DNA of 64,000 bases from Capronia americana (Eukaryota; Ascomycota; Eurotiomycetes; Chaetothyriales; Herpotrichiellaceae): assembly GCA_016110215.1 (NCBI GenBank), contig JADWQD010000015.1:868001-932000 (forward strand). Direction: 5' to 3'. Every line of letters begins with the position of its first letter. Position 1 is the first letter of the stretch. The translations under genes were made by a program, and so were the position numbers. Shown here piece by piece: positions 1 through 11,738 of the stretch. The notes beneath the pieces are model-generated. The model saw only the letters and a list, made by a program, of their open reading frames with translations. It did not search any database and was not told where the DNA came from.

Positions 1-2451
1 GCAGGCAAAACGATGGGTACTGCCTTGGAGGATGCCATCGAAGCTTGAGCGCGTCGACATGACTACAACGGAAAGCTGGGACGTGATAGCTCGCATGCCC
101 GGGTGGTGGATGATCGCGGGTGGTTGGGTGAGGGGACTGGTGGTCCCAGCCTCAAGGGTGTGCCAGTGCTGTGCCAAAGCGTCTTGGCCTGGATTGGATG
201 GCTCGTTTACCCAGCCGTGAGGCGGGATGGCGATATGGAAGGCCTCCTACAGGCTGGAGTTTCCCGGACACAGTGCCAATCTGTACTGCGGTTGAATGAG
301 TTACGCAACCGTGGTTCGAGATGATGGCTACACATTGCGAGTTTGGGTGGTTGTGCATCAGATGACAAAGGCGTGTGCTATATCTGTTCTCCCATATCCT
401 ACCCCAGTATGTCGTAGTGTTCTAATTAAACCGATCTGAGGCGCGCTCCAGGGCACTTTACACAGCCAACTTAAGAGACACAGTGTGTGTTTTGGAACCC
501 TCTCGGCGTCACACTTGGTCAAAGACTCGGGTGGCGGCGACTGGTGACGGCGAATCTTGTGTTTGCTCCTCGCTTCTCAACACCAGTGGTTGCTGCCCAC
601 AGCGTCAACGGCCGCGGACAGTGCGCCGTCGAAGCTGCCCGGTGTCCATGATTCGTGCACATTCTGTGGCTTTGCACTACCTGGGTCCTGAGTGCCCGGC
701 TTCAGCCTCCGATTTGCGTTCGTGTTTGCTCGACGCTGCCACTTCATCTGGACACCCGTGGCCTTGGTTCCGTCCTGTTGCCCTGCTTCCAGCCGTACAG
801 GCAGAAAGGGGTATATATTCGTTATCTGTTGCTGTTGCACGTTGCTGTCACCCAGCTTCATGTGTCCCGGCAAGGGGATACTGGTTACGTTGCCGCTGTG
901 GACCACGGTGATCTTTGCCAAAAGCCACGGCGAAAGAAATGCTTCGATCGCCCTTAGCTATGCACTATTGTTTGGAGCTATGGCCATCGCCTGCTCTCCT
1001 GTGTCAACACACGGTTTACCCAGTACTACTACTTGGAATGTGCACGCGAACACGTTGCTCGATTTGTGCGGTAAAAACTTACCAGAGTAGCCCAGACCAT
1101 GGTTTTGAGATTCCGTCTAGCTGGCAGTCCGGCCGTCTCGCCCTCCCGCACAAAGCATGGGGGTGTCTTCCCCACAATCCATTTTGCCTCTAGCAGTTGC
1201 TGCCAATGCCAACAATTTGAGCTTCACCTCGGGACTTGTCCCCCGGGGCCCGCCTAGGGGCGTCGGGGGCGCTCTCCCCCTCTGGCAAGAAATTTCACCT
1301 CTACTGCAGGCTCTGCAGCTCCGTGGCTTTTCCCTCTCGGCCCTCTGCTTTGGAACTCGTACCTGTCATCATTCCACCTTTCAATCCTTGTCACTGCAAC
1401 TGCGTCCTGTGTGTGCTGACCCTTGCGCCGTCTCCACTGAAGCGCGAACCTTTCTCGTATTCCCTGCTCTGCAATGGCTCCACCGTGCCCCAGCATTCTC
1501 CCTGATGGAGTACCACGCCGTCCACGATCCCTGTCCCTTAGCGCTCAATGATCCTGGCAAGCGATCGGCAAGGGTCAAGATGGCATGCGTGCGGTCTCTT
1601 TGGGCTGGTTACGCAGCCATGCGAACCCACGAGGCCGCCATCCCCATTGACTCGGTCCATCCTTGCCAGGCGCTGTTCTTGAACCACACAGCGTGCCCTC
1701 CCACATGACTGTTGACGCTGAGACATCCTTCCATTGCCCTCCGTGAATCTCATCTGATCTTACAGCGTTCTCCGACCAAAATCATTTAGATACCATCGAC
1801 CCCTCGTCCGGCGCTTACATCGCACCCGCCACGCTTACACTGAATTGTGGTTTTTAGCTATTCTCCACTTCCATCTGCTTGATCCTGCCATACGCAATAT
1901 CCTGAGGCGTAGAAGAAGGGAAACGTTGCACCGTCTACGCTGCACACCCACAAACAACAATTCAACTGACCCGTATCACAACTGGGTTCGGCTCTTCCGG
2001 CGGCTCACTGGAGAACGTGGGATAAGATTGCGGTGGACTATCTTCGACCTGAGGACTGCCAGACCGCGGGTCTATATGTCAGTCTCAGCGAACGTTACAT
2101 GACAGAGACGTCAGGGTAACCCTGGATCTCAAGTCCAAGGCTTCGACACACTTCGACCTCTCGACTGCTGTGTAACACTTACGGCCTTCAAGCGTTCTTC
2201 ATGCGATGCGGCCGAGCCCGAAACTTCACTTGCGCCGACTTTTGAAGAACCACGACACTGAGGTGGGCTGCCAGGAGCAACTGTTCGCCACGCACCAATA
2301 ACTGCCGCGCAACCAAGTGTTCCTATAAACGGCCGTTTCGATATCGACATCTCACGCCCACCCAAGGGTCACGTTCTGCTAGATACCGGCGAGGGAGCTG
2401 CTTGGTATCGCCTCACCCAAGGCCGTCTCGGAAGCTGTGGGAAGTGGGTCA
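1..2451. other. Long non-coding region upstream of the Zn2Cys6 regulator
   Basis: No convincing gene is seen on either strand. The open frames here are short, overlap one another in several frames, and show no recognisable domain, splice pattern or biased composition. The region is probably the promoter plus a long 5' leader of the regulator that starts at 2452. Pyrimidine-rich stretches occur around 1200-1750. An exon of an unseen gene cannot be excluded near the left edge. Confidence 0.6.
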
Positions 2452-5120
2452 ATGGCAACGGGTGTCGTGCTGCCTCTAGAAACCCGAGTCAACGCGTGGC
2501 ACGATACCGAGCACAAACCACGCCTTTGTCCAACCTTGAACGAATCTTCACGCCTACTTTCTGGCCCGATGGCTCGGCTGCCACCGGGCGCCGAGCCAAC
2601 GGCGGATGCATTCTCACGCAGACAGAGTTTACCACCTCTCAGTCAATTCCTGTCCCAGGCTGGACACCCCGACATATTTCCACAATCCCGGCCTCAACAG
2701 TTTCGAGCGGAGCCCTCGCTGCCCAGTCGGGCCTCTCCAAACAACTATGACGTGCCGCACAACTCCTTCAGACCCTCTGACGGACATCAGGGACCATCTA
2801 CTGACCCGTTGCCGCAACCGCGGAGTGGCCAGCCCGAGATGCACAACGGGCATAGCTGGTCCTACCCGAGCACGAGTCCGCTAGGAAGTCGCTCAGCTGC
2901 GCCTGGAACCGTGACGACGACTCTGCCGACCGATCGCACAACTCTGCCTGTGGTCGTACGGGAAGAAATCGTTCCCGGCAGAGGCATCTGCTACGTCTAC
3001 GACGACGGTACGAGGACACACAAGTCCAGCAGCGTCGATGCCTTCAACCCCAAATGGGGCACGACTAAAGCAGGCAAACCGAGAAAACGCCTTGGTCAAG
3101 CGTGCAATACCTGTCGCGAGAAGAAAATCAAGTGTGATCCTAGTACCCCCAAGTGCATACAGTGCCAGAAATTTAGCCGGGAATGTAAATTCGATGCAAT
3201 GTACACCACTCTCCCCTCTCCTCCATATAACGAAGCTGACTTATCTTCAGGCCACGGCTGTCGTCCAGACCCCCCGACCTCCTGTCATCAATGCCCACAG
3301 CCTCTGCCTTGAGTGGCAACGCCCATTTCCAGCACGACTACGCTTCTCGTCGAGGCTCGACGGCTTCCACAGACCTTGTACTTCAGGAGTATCAATCCTC
3401 TGGTGCGGTACCGAGATCTTCAATGCCCATCGGAAGCTTGCTGTCGCCGGCTTCGGCCGACCATGACGATCGTGACGAAAGCCCGGACAGTCGACCACCA
3501 GCGAAGAAGCTTCGTACCTCGTTGTCCCCTCATCCTACATCAGACGGTTGGGCCCCGGAGAGTGTAGGGTCTGAATCTTGGGGCGGCTCCATCGAATCGC
3601 CGTCAACCATGCCCAAGTTCTGTTGGTCAGCCGATCCTTACGTGGTTGACGGCGAGTTGACCCTTCATTACGCGAACAAGTACTTTAAGCACGTCGACAG
3701 TGCCACAACTTGTATCCTCCCCAGGAAAGCGTTTCTGCGATGGGTCAGGGAGTGCACGACCAAGTCGCCGATTGAAAGGATGCTGCTCTACGCGGTGCTG
3801 GCCATGGGGACTGTTTTCTCTCAGCATCCCGAATCGAGACTTCATCAGGACATGTTCATCGACATTGTCAACAACGCCGTCCTGGACACTGGAAATACGC
3901 TCACCCTGCAACTGGTGCAAACCAGGCTGATATTGGGACTCTTCGCTTTCTCTCAGGGCCAGAATAACCGAGCATGGGACTTTTGCAATTCGGCGCTGCG
4001 AACGGCTTTACGTCTTAATTTTCACACCGAGGAAGGTGTCGCTCTAGTCGGAGCCGAGAATGGGTTCGACTTTGGCCTGGACCATGCCACGCTCAAGGAA
4101 TGTCGGCGCAGGGCGTTCTGGGCTGCATACATCATGGATTGTTTCAACGCGTGCTGTTCCATGCCTATTACCTCGGTCGGTCGGGCCGAATGTCATCTAC
4201 GCCTGCCATGCTCGCAGCCAGCCTATCAAAGAGGTGAGATCCCAGTGACTCCTTTCACGCTTTTCAACGACCCCGACGGTCAATCTCCGCGCCCCGAAGA
4301 GATCGCCGGAGTCGGGGTGCTTGGGTATCTCGTAGAGATTGCCACCATCTTCAAAGAGGTGATGCGTAGGATCTCCAAGAGCAAAACGCAAGGGTTGGAA
4401 GCAGATCGGTTGGACATGGAGGCGTTTCAACAGGATGCATTGCGCCGGCTAGATACGTGGGATCGCTTGATGAAGAAGCATCTGCGTCCGGTCCGAGATG
4501 GCAGAGAGCCCGTCAATGGCTTACACATCCTCTATCACTACACCGCCATGATACTGCGCCGTCATATGCGGTACTCGGAAGCCAGCAAACAGCAGATTGT
4601 CGACAACGTGCGGGGCGCGTTTGGGCATGCTCGACAGATGATGGTAATGGTGCAGGAATTGAGCAACCACGAAGCGAAGGAGACCCCGTCATCCCGGTTC
4701 GCGACGCTGAGCCCATTCAGTGGCTACGCCATCACAGCAGCATTGGACGTCATCACCGCGGCCGGCACCATGACGGACCTGATGAATCCGAAGAGCCGAA
4801 TCATGTCCTTGGTCTCGAGCGGAATCGAGGCTCTGGAGGGCTTGGCGGACTATTGGGAGAGCGCCCGCCGACAACGCGAAATGATCAAGCAGCGATTCGG
4901 TGTTCTCTTGGACGCGACGAACAAAGCTTGCACCTTCAATAGGGCGTTCTACTTTGGGGAGTCCATGCAGAGCCCGTTCGACTTGGACCAAGACATCGTC
5001 TACGGGCTTTCACGCCCAGGGTATCTTGAGGCACTGGGATGGGATGATAGAATTCATCGCGACGAGGACTTCCACCGACTTGACCGGACGGCGGAAAATA
5101 TGACCAGCAAGGGTTTATGA
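2452..5120 (+). CDS. Zn2Cys6 transcription factor, RosA/NosA-like
   Basis: Probable DNA-binding transcription regulator of 872 residues, in two exons: 2452-3200 and 3251-5120. The 50-base intron has donor GTACAC, branch GCTGAC and acceptor TTCAG. The nearer-looking donor GTAAAT at 3185 would break the frame. The start is the first ATG; the frame also opens upstream only from GTG. Residues about 217-247 form a Zn2Cys6 cluster with spacing C-x2-C-x6-C-x6-C-x2-C-x6-C, preceded by the basic stretch KPRKRLGQA. The sequence ahead of the cluster (CYVYDDGT, then NPKWGTTKAGKPRKRL) resembles the RosA/NosA regulators of sexual development in Aspergillus; this is from memory of the family. A fungal-specific regulatory domain follows at about residues 380-650, including FWAAYIMDCF near 540. 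The N-terminal 200 residues are Pro/Ser-rich and probably disordered. The family is clear; the RosA/NosA assignment is moderate. Confidence 0.85.
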
Positions 5121-6336
5121 CGGCCGCAGATATCTATGGGTAATGAAAAACGAACACATGAGGTTTACGAAGAACAAGCGCAGGCACAGGGCACAGGCAG
5201 GCAGAAGAAGAGTAATGACTATTGTACAGGAAGGAGTGAGGACCACAGAAACACTTGTTTTGCAGGGGAGGCTTCCGTTCTTAGTATATACCCACCGACT
5301 CCTTTGACGGTCAACAGTACAAAAGCCGGCGCACAACAGACGGTTCCTGTCAAGGCATGGGTGGGCCTGTCAATCTAATCTCGCAAAGGGCGGAGCCCGG
5401 TCTGATTTCCTCATCTCTGCTTGTTTAGCTTCCGGAAAGGCAGGCGGTCTAGATTTTCACCGGGGTTAACGCAGTGTAAAATCCCAGGGTCCGATCATGG
5501 ACAGCATGGAGCGAAAGTGCAGCCTCGACGGTTCGGGTTTCTCGAGCACCTCGAGGGGTACAACGCCAAGCAATGCGGGGAAGGAGCCGCTCAGTCACTC
5601 GCGTCATCAGCCACCCACAGACACCAGCCACCACACCAGCCACCACACCAGCCACCATGCGGCTCAATGATCACGTGGTGCACGTGCTCGTATCCGGCAG
5701 AGGAAAAGTCCTGCTCAAAGTCACCCGAGCATTTGCCTGGACTTGAGGCTCTCACAAACTTCTCCTCGTCTAGTCTGCATTGCTCTATTGCGGAGCTCGC
5801 CGACTGCTGTGCGCTGCGGAGCGATACGACCCAGCCGCCATGCAAAGCTCCTTCTGACCAAGCAAATGGCCGGCGTAACGACATGCCTCGCGTGGGTGGT
5901 TGACCGGTGTGCTGCCCATGAGTAAAGAATTCTGTCACGGCTTGTTTTAACTTAGCTTGTCGGCGAGCAGAGCCGCACCGCGCAGACTTGGACGCAAAAG
6001 AACAGCCAACGCGAGCAATATGTGGGGTCTTACGGCTGGAAACACGAAGGAACTCGTACAGCTTGCGCCTGCTCCGGCCGTTGGTTGCACATGGTTACGA
6101 TGCACTGCAGGTTTCCGCGTTGAGCAAAGCGTCGAAGGAGCTGAAGGAGCCTAGATGCAGCGGCTCCTCCCAAACAAGTCGATAAGTCGGTGTTTGCTGC
6201 CTGCGCCCTATTCCTTAGAGCCGCATGTGGAGGCACGTTGCAGGCATAAGACGCCAACGGGTGCCTGCGATGAAGCCTGCGCTGGGGTTATATCAGGTCC
6301 TGCGTCGCACCCCTTCTCTCCGTCGTTGCATCAGAG
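5121..6336. other. Intergenic region between the regulator and the AAA ATPase
   Basis: Same-strand spacer of about 1.2 kb holding the 3' end of the regulator and the promoter of the AAA ATPase. The only structure noticed is a short 12-base tandem repeat at 5621-5656. No gene is supported. Confidence 0.6.
5621..5656. repeat. 12-base tandem repeat, three copies
   Basis: Three perfect head-to-tail copies of ACACCAGCCACC in the intergenic spacer. On the opposite strand it reads through as a Gly/Trp/Cys repeat, but no gene is evident. Confidence 0.85.
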
Positions 6337-9023
6337 ATGTCTTCCCTCGGTGCATTCGCTCAAAACCATATGGCTCTTGCCAATCACTCTCACTTTAACG
6401 CTTCTTCGGGCCCTCTCCGTCTGCCTCTCACAGTCCTCGAGGCCGTCCTGCCGGGCACCTCCTTGCTCGCCAGCTTTCTCCTGGGGTTCGGTGTCGATGC
6501 TTCCTTGGTGGTCTCTTGGATAGCCGTCATTACCGCTGCATGGGCAACCTTGCGGTATGGACTGACGGCCTTCATCGACCCTCTCGTGAAGGCATTCTCC
6601 TCCTGCGTTGTCGTGGAAGAATACGACCCTATCTACGGCCATGTTCTCAGCTGGGCCAGCGCTCAAAAGAACCTGCAGAACATACGATCGCTTCGGACCC
6701 AAACTGCAGGGCAATACTATGATGCGTTTGCTGATGGCTACGACGAGGACGACAACCACCAACTGCAGCTTCGAGAGAGCATGTCAGAGGACACGATCTT
6801 CAACTTCAACAGTTGGTCTGCCCGTGCGCCACCGCAATATCGGCCTCACTCCTCCTCGGGTTGGTTCCTACACGACTACCGCTTATTCCGGGTGTGCAGG
6901 AACCGTGATCGTATTGCTAGCGACATAGGTATCGTGTATGAGAAAGAACGATTGGATATTTTAGTCCTCTGGCTGTCTCCACAGCCAATCAAGAAGTTGA
7001 TCGAAGAAGCGCGAGACTTTGTCCTTGCGCGTCGGACGTCAACGACCACTATCAAACGTCCCACGCCGAAATCACAGCGGAATTCCCGTCACCAAGCCTG
7101 GACGACAATGGCAAGCAGACCTAGTAGATCTATGGCTACAGTTGTGCTGGACAACTATCAGAAGGCCCACATTCTGAAAGATTTCAACGAATTTCTCCAT
7201 CCGCGGACTGCCCGGTGGTATAGCAATCGTGGCATACCCTATAGGCGAGGTTATCTATTCCATGGGTAAGTGATTTCGTGTGTACAAAGTGTGCTCGAGA
7301 TGTGCTGATTATAAGACAGTCCCCCAGGTACCGGCAAGACATCACTATCGTTTGCATTGGCAGGGGTTTTCGGGCTTGACATCTATTCATTTGCGCTGTC
7401 CGAAGCGACGCTTACGGAAGAAGACCTAGTCTTGCTGTTCAATAGTCTGCCTAAACGATGCATCCTGCTCCTCGAGGATGTCGATACAGCTGGCCTGAGT
7501 CGGGCACCTGGTTCCAGGCGCCCAGGCAAGCAGGCGTCCAAGAACCGGTCTTCAATTGGCAAAGACGAGCAAAAGAAACGAGATCCACACTTGGACGAAG
7601 ATGAAGAAGAAGAGGAGGAGGAGGAAGAGATTCAGGCTTCCGTTACGGCCACAGGCGCAACACCGAACCCGCCCAATGCAGGCCCAAAGGAACCAACCTT
7701 TAAGAACACAGTCACTCTCTCAGGCCTGTTGAATGCTATAGATGGCGTCGCGTCTCAAGAGGGCAGAGTGCTTATCATGGTAAGCGCTTTGCTCTTTCTA
7801 AACGGTGTTTCAACTGAAAAACTCGTCCAAGGCTGTTCGGCCGGCGAAGACACACGTGCTAACAGATGGGACAGACCACGAATCATCCACAGAGGCTGGA
7901 CCCGGCTCTCACTCGGCCAGGCCGAGTAGACCTGACCATCAAGTTCGACCTAGCGAATCAACAGCAAGTCAAGGACCTTTTCTTGCGCATGTACTGTGCC
8001 GATACTCTCGAGATGACCAGGCAGCCGACCAAGATTAGTCACATATTACCGGACAAAGGCGGGCCTGGAGATCAGAATATCCTAGCACCCAGTATTGGCA
8101 CTGATGGTGGCAACGAGCATCATGTGCGCCACGACAAGCCAGTTGGCTCTGCTCCTGCACTCATCTCCCAGCTTGCAGAAGATTTCGCAAATGCTCTTCC
8201 CGACCGAACGTTTTCACCTGCAGAGATCCAAGGTTTCCTCCTCGTGCGAAAGAACGACCCTGCACAGGCCTTGGCGGATGTCGCTGCGTGGCGACTTGAG
8301 CAGTTGCAGAAAAAGACTAGGCAGACAACCGAGGGCAATCATGATTGGGCTGCCCAGCCGAACGGGTTGAAGGACAGAATGGACAGCAGACCTCCATCCT
8401 CTGCGGGTAAACCCAGCGATGGTCCAATGAAAGCGACAGAGATTCCGGCTCTGACTCACGTCAACGGCTCCTCCACGGGATCCATGGACGGGTCTTCAAA
8501 AGCCTTGAACCGGGATGCTGATGCCACTAAGCTGCAGGGCTCAGCCGATCTAGACAACGGCAGGCGTGCACTGCCTTCGGCTACACAGCTAGGTAAGGCA
8601 ACAGCAAATTTCTCTTCCAATGATGCTCCAGAACTCGGTGCTCCGCCACCACCGAGCAAAGCTCCCAACGACGTGACAACGATTTGTGAAATCGCAAGAG
8701 GCCCTCCACCAATGGACATTACCAGCACAGAAGTACATAAACTCGACGCCGAGGATCAGGCATGTGACGCCAAGCAAGATCCACCAGTCTCTCTAGGTCT
8801 AGAAAACGAAATGGGCGATCACGACGACGAGCATCTGTCCGACGATGGACCCGTGCACAACGACGGGAGTGACTCCGACGGCCCGAGAAGTGACGAAGAC
8901 GAGGACGATGATGACGACTACAACGACAACGAGGACGGGCCGATCACCCACATATGGTTCAGTCCCCACGGAGGTAGAGGCGGCAGCGCACGCAGCACCT
9001 TTGGCCCACTACACGGAATGTGA
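6337..9023 (+). CDS. BCS1-like AAA ATPase, membrane-anchored
   Basis: Probable membrane-anchored AAA protein of the BCS1 family, 845 residues, exons 6337-7265, 7320-7779 and 7875-9023. The introns are 54 and 95 bases; the second has branch GCTAAC. An N-terminal hydrophobic segment (about residues 46-75) is followed by a BCS1-type N-terminal domain. The Walker A motif GPPGTGKTS at 310-318 is split by intron 1. Walker B is ILLLEDVD near 360, and the sensor/arginine-finger region TTNHPQRLDPALTRPGRVD begins exon 3. Yeast Bcs1 translocates the folded Rieske protein across the mitochondrial inner membrane and has about 450 residues. This protein is nearly twice as long, with a Glu-rich insert between Walker B and the sensor region (about 400-425) and a long acidic disordered tail. 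It is more likely one of the expanded fungal BCS1 paralogues than the Rieske chaperone itself. Its exact substrate is unknown. Confidence 0.87.
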
Positions 9024-9363
9024 CGATGTTATCTGGTCGATCAGCCCCAGTCACTCATCCATCCATCTATCTGCGCTAGGGAAGCACGCATACATACATA
9101 TGACCGTACACACATACATCCATACATGCGTACATAGCAGGAGAGAGGCAGCACACGAGAGGACAGGACAGGAGGGAAACTAACTAATTAACTGATTAAG
9201 CGATTGAAATAGCTAAATAACTAACCTACTAGTCGGCTAGCAGCAACCAGAACGGTGCAGAAGGACAGACACACAACGAGCGAGGAGCCAGAAGGGTGAA
9301 GGAGGGCCACGAAAAGTCTACAATACACGTGAAATACTTTCCTTTCAGCGAATTTCAGAATCA

Positions 9364-9384
9364 AGAAACGAGAAACGAGAAACG
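9364..9384. repeat. 7-base tandem repeat, three copies
   Basis: Three perfect copies of AGAAACG just upstream of the hexamer array. Confidence 0.85.
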
Positions 9385-9413
9385 AGAAAACATGAATCAA
9401 ACAGAGTATAAGC

Positions 9414-9486
9414 CCAATAATGAGCATGAGTATGAGTATGAGTATGAGTATAAATCCAATAATGAGCATGAGTATGAGTATGAGTT
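9414..9486. repeat. Hexamer TGAGTA array in two blocks
   Basis: Two blocks of TGAGCA followed by TGAGTA units (9421-9450 and 9463-9486). Each is preceded by a CCAATAA stretch, so a larger unit also appears duplicated. Confidence 0.85.
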
Positions 9487-9546
9487 TAAGTACGAGTCCT
9501 AGTATATCATTACAGAATACACGAGCCGCCGTCAATAGGAACATCG

Positions 9547-9592
9547 ACTGTATACTGTATTGTACTGTATTGTACTGTACTGTACTCTACTG
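9547..9592. repeat. Degenerate TACTGTA/TTGTACTG repeat
   Basis: Alternating TACTGTA and TTGTACTG units; short, AT-rich and non-coding. Confidence 0.7.
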
Positions 9593-9725
9593 CGTAAAGT
9601 TGCACGACTCGCTAATAAGTCGTCAAGAACGGGGGGAATTGTGGGAGACTTTTACGGAGTATAGTGTTAAGATAGGCCGGTCGAGCCCACGTACTGTGTA
9701 GCGAGTGGGAAGATATTGGCCAAAG

Positions 9726-9783
9726 AGGAGAGGGAGAGAGGGAGAGAGAGGGCAAGAGGGAGAAGAAGAGAGGGAGAGAGGAG
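9726..9783. repeat. Purine-rich GAGAG tract
   Basis: About 58 bases, nearly all purines on the + strand, built from GAG, GAGA and GAAGA units. Confidence 0.75.
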
Positions 9784-10350
9784 AGCGTGTACTCTGGACA
9801 TTATGTTTGTTTTGCATTGGGTTGCATTTTCGGCGTCACTTGCCGAGTAGTACTCTGACAGGTAGATACTGCCTAAGGCAGAAGCAGAAGCTGAGGCTGG
9901 AGGAGATCTCTCCAGCTTCGAATATGACAACTGAGACCTTCTGTACTTACTTACACCGATCGAGGAATCTGGCTAGCCCAGTCTCAATCAAAGAAAAACG
10001 CCGCCGCTGAACATGACAATCCTTTAGACCCAGACAAGTACAAACAGAAAGTAGAAACCAGATCCACTGAGTAATGCCACAGTGAAGTCGTGCCCGGATC
10101 TTGGACTTGGGGTCAACTGCTTGGAGTATGTTGACACTTCATTACGGCTTGACCTTTCCGTCGTGGGGGCGTAGATGTGATGTTTGCCTGCGCGCATAGC
10201 CGAATGGTGATCTTTTTTACGAGCACCAAGCCTTGAGATAGTGAGATTTCTCAAGGTGGTTGGAGAGTATCGTCTAGGCTGGACAATGGTTGTAGCACAC
10301 GTACGCGGGCAGGATAATATGGATAGCAGACGGATTGGACGGCAAGACGA

Positions 10351-11738
10351 TCATAGTTCTTGCAAGGCAAATGCGGTCTCGTCTCCGACAACTGAGCAGG
10401 GGCTCCCGGGAAGCTCAATTCTCTCGTTCTCATCCTTCGCGCTTTCACTCTCCCAGATCTCAATCTCAACGTCGCCGTCAGCATCAGCCCGTACGTGAAC
10501 GTTGGGATAAGTGGAAGAATGACCAGAAGCGTCAGCCTTGCCAATTACACCATCATGGCTGAAGTCTGGTGTGGTAGAGCTGAGGATCTCAGCAAGGCTG
10601 GGTCCATTTAGGCGTTCGATGGCCTGTGAAGTTGCTAACGATGAGGATGTTGCAGTGGGATCCTGGAATGTAAAGTCGTGATGCTGTGTCGAGTCGTCAC
10701 CTTCGACGTCGGTTTCGGCTTCCTCGTCATCATGTACCAGCACAACGCTGGTTGCATCAAGACCTTCGGGGTAAAATTTCGCAGGATTGAGGTCTCCAAG
10801 CGGGGTTCTAGCTTCGTCTTCTTCGTTCATCTTGACTTCCTTCTCTGCGACGGCAGCGGCGGCAGCCCTTGATCGGGTCACAGGTGCCGAGGGTAACTCA
10901 TTGGGGTCGATGTTTTCCTTGCCTTTGTCCGCCGATGAGGAGTTCTTGTGCAGGATTTTGCTTTCATCATCACTGATATCGAGTCCAGTCGCACTTTGGG
11001 TCATTGCCCACTCGTTCATGCGGTAGTCTTGCGTCTCCTCCGACTCTTCGTGGATGTCGAAGAACCATGACCTCGGCTTGCAGGTTTCAATCGTGGCATT
11101 TCGGGCTTTGCGGGAGGAGGGACGAGCCTTCTTGGTGCCATTCAACGCTGCAGATAGGGACAACGACGGTGACTGTGTGGAGGCAAAAGCAGGTGGATTG
11201 AATCGTTTGCGTGGTTGTAGATGGCCGGAACTTCGCTTACGGGTGGGTGAACGGCCTGCTGCAGGGGCCGAGGCAGGCGCAGTAGAGGGCTTGACGTACG
11301 TGTTCAGACGTGGAGTCGATACAACGGTCGTACTCGGACGAGGTTTGCTTGACTGAAAAGCAGTGGCCGTTACATTCAAGGAATAACGTTGTGACTTGGA
11401 AATGGAGACATCGTCCTCAAAGGCTGTTCTCTTGCGCTTGCTCAGAGACTCCAGGATACTAGGATCGATGTTTTCGCCATCAGAACCTCCTTCAGCTTCG
11501 GGTGAGGGAGCTCTTCGCTTCAATGAGGTCGGTGCCGAACTGGGCGTGATAGCTGAAGGACAAGGGTTAGTCAACACCTCTTCCCCGTACACGTCGCCCA
11601 ACAGTCCAGTTTCGACGCAAGAGAAGAAGACGTACCATTTTGGCGATTCTTCAAGCTCTGCAAGCTCCGAAGCTTCGAGTCATTCAGGATGCCAAAGGGT
11701 TGGCGAGCCGGAGTGGATAAAGGAGCAAGCGTTGCCAT
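10351..11738 (-). CDS. KEN-box protein of unknown function
   Basis: Protein of 434 residues in two exons: 11738-11636 and 11552-10351. The 83-base intron has donor GTACGT, branch TGACTAAC and acceptor TTCAG. The short first exon supplies MATLAPLSTPARQPFGILND and lies in a different frame context from the long second exon. The protein is low-complexity and Ser/Thr/Pro-rich with several basic patches. It carries two related acidic motifs, GENIDP near residue 62 and GKENIDPNE in the middle. The second contains a KEN sequence, the degron recognised by APC/C-Cdh1. A conserved-looking core, SWFFDIHEESEETQDYRMNE, precedes it, and the C-terminal third is acidic. No enzymatic domain is recognised. A cell-cycle-regulated nuclear role is inference from the KEN box and basic patches only. 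Confidence 0.7.

Larger units (their letters stand above)
9024..10350. other. Convergent intergenic region rich in simple repeats
   Basis: The gap between the convergent AAA ATPase and KEN-box genes. It holds several microsatellites (listed separately) and CATACATA-type runs near 9090-9135. No gene is supported; the open frames here are made of repeat translations. Confidence 0.65.

Noticed and set aside
483..1708. Several 90-180-codon frames upstream of the regulator
   Set aside because: They overlap one another in different frames and show no domain, splice pattern or composition bias.
3185..3250. Donor GTAAAT for the Zn2Cys6 regulator intron
   Set aside because: It looks stronger but breaks the frame; GTACAC at 3201 keeps it.
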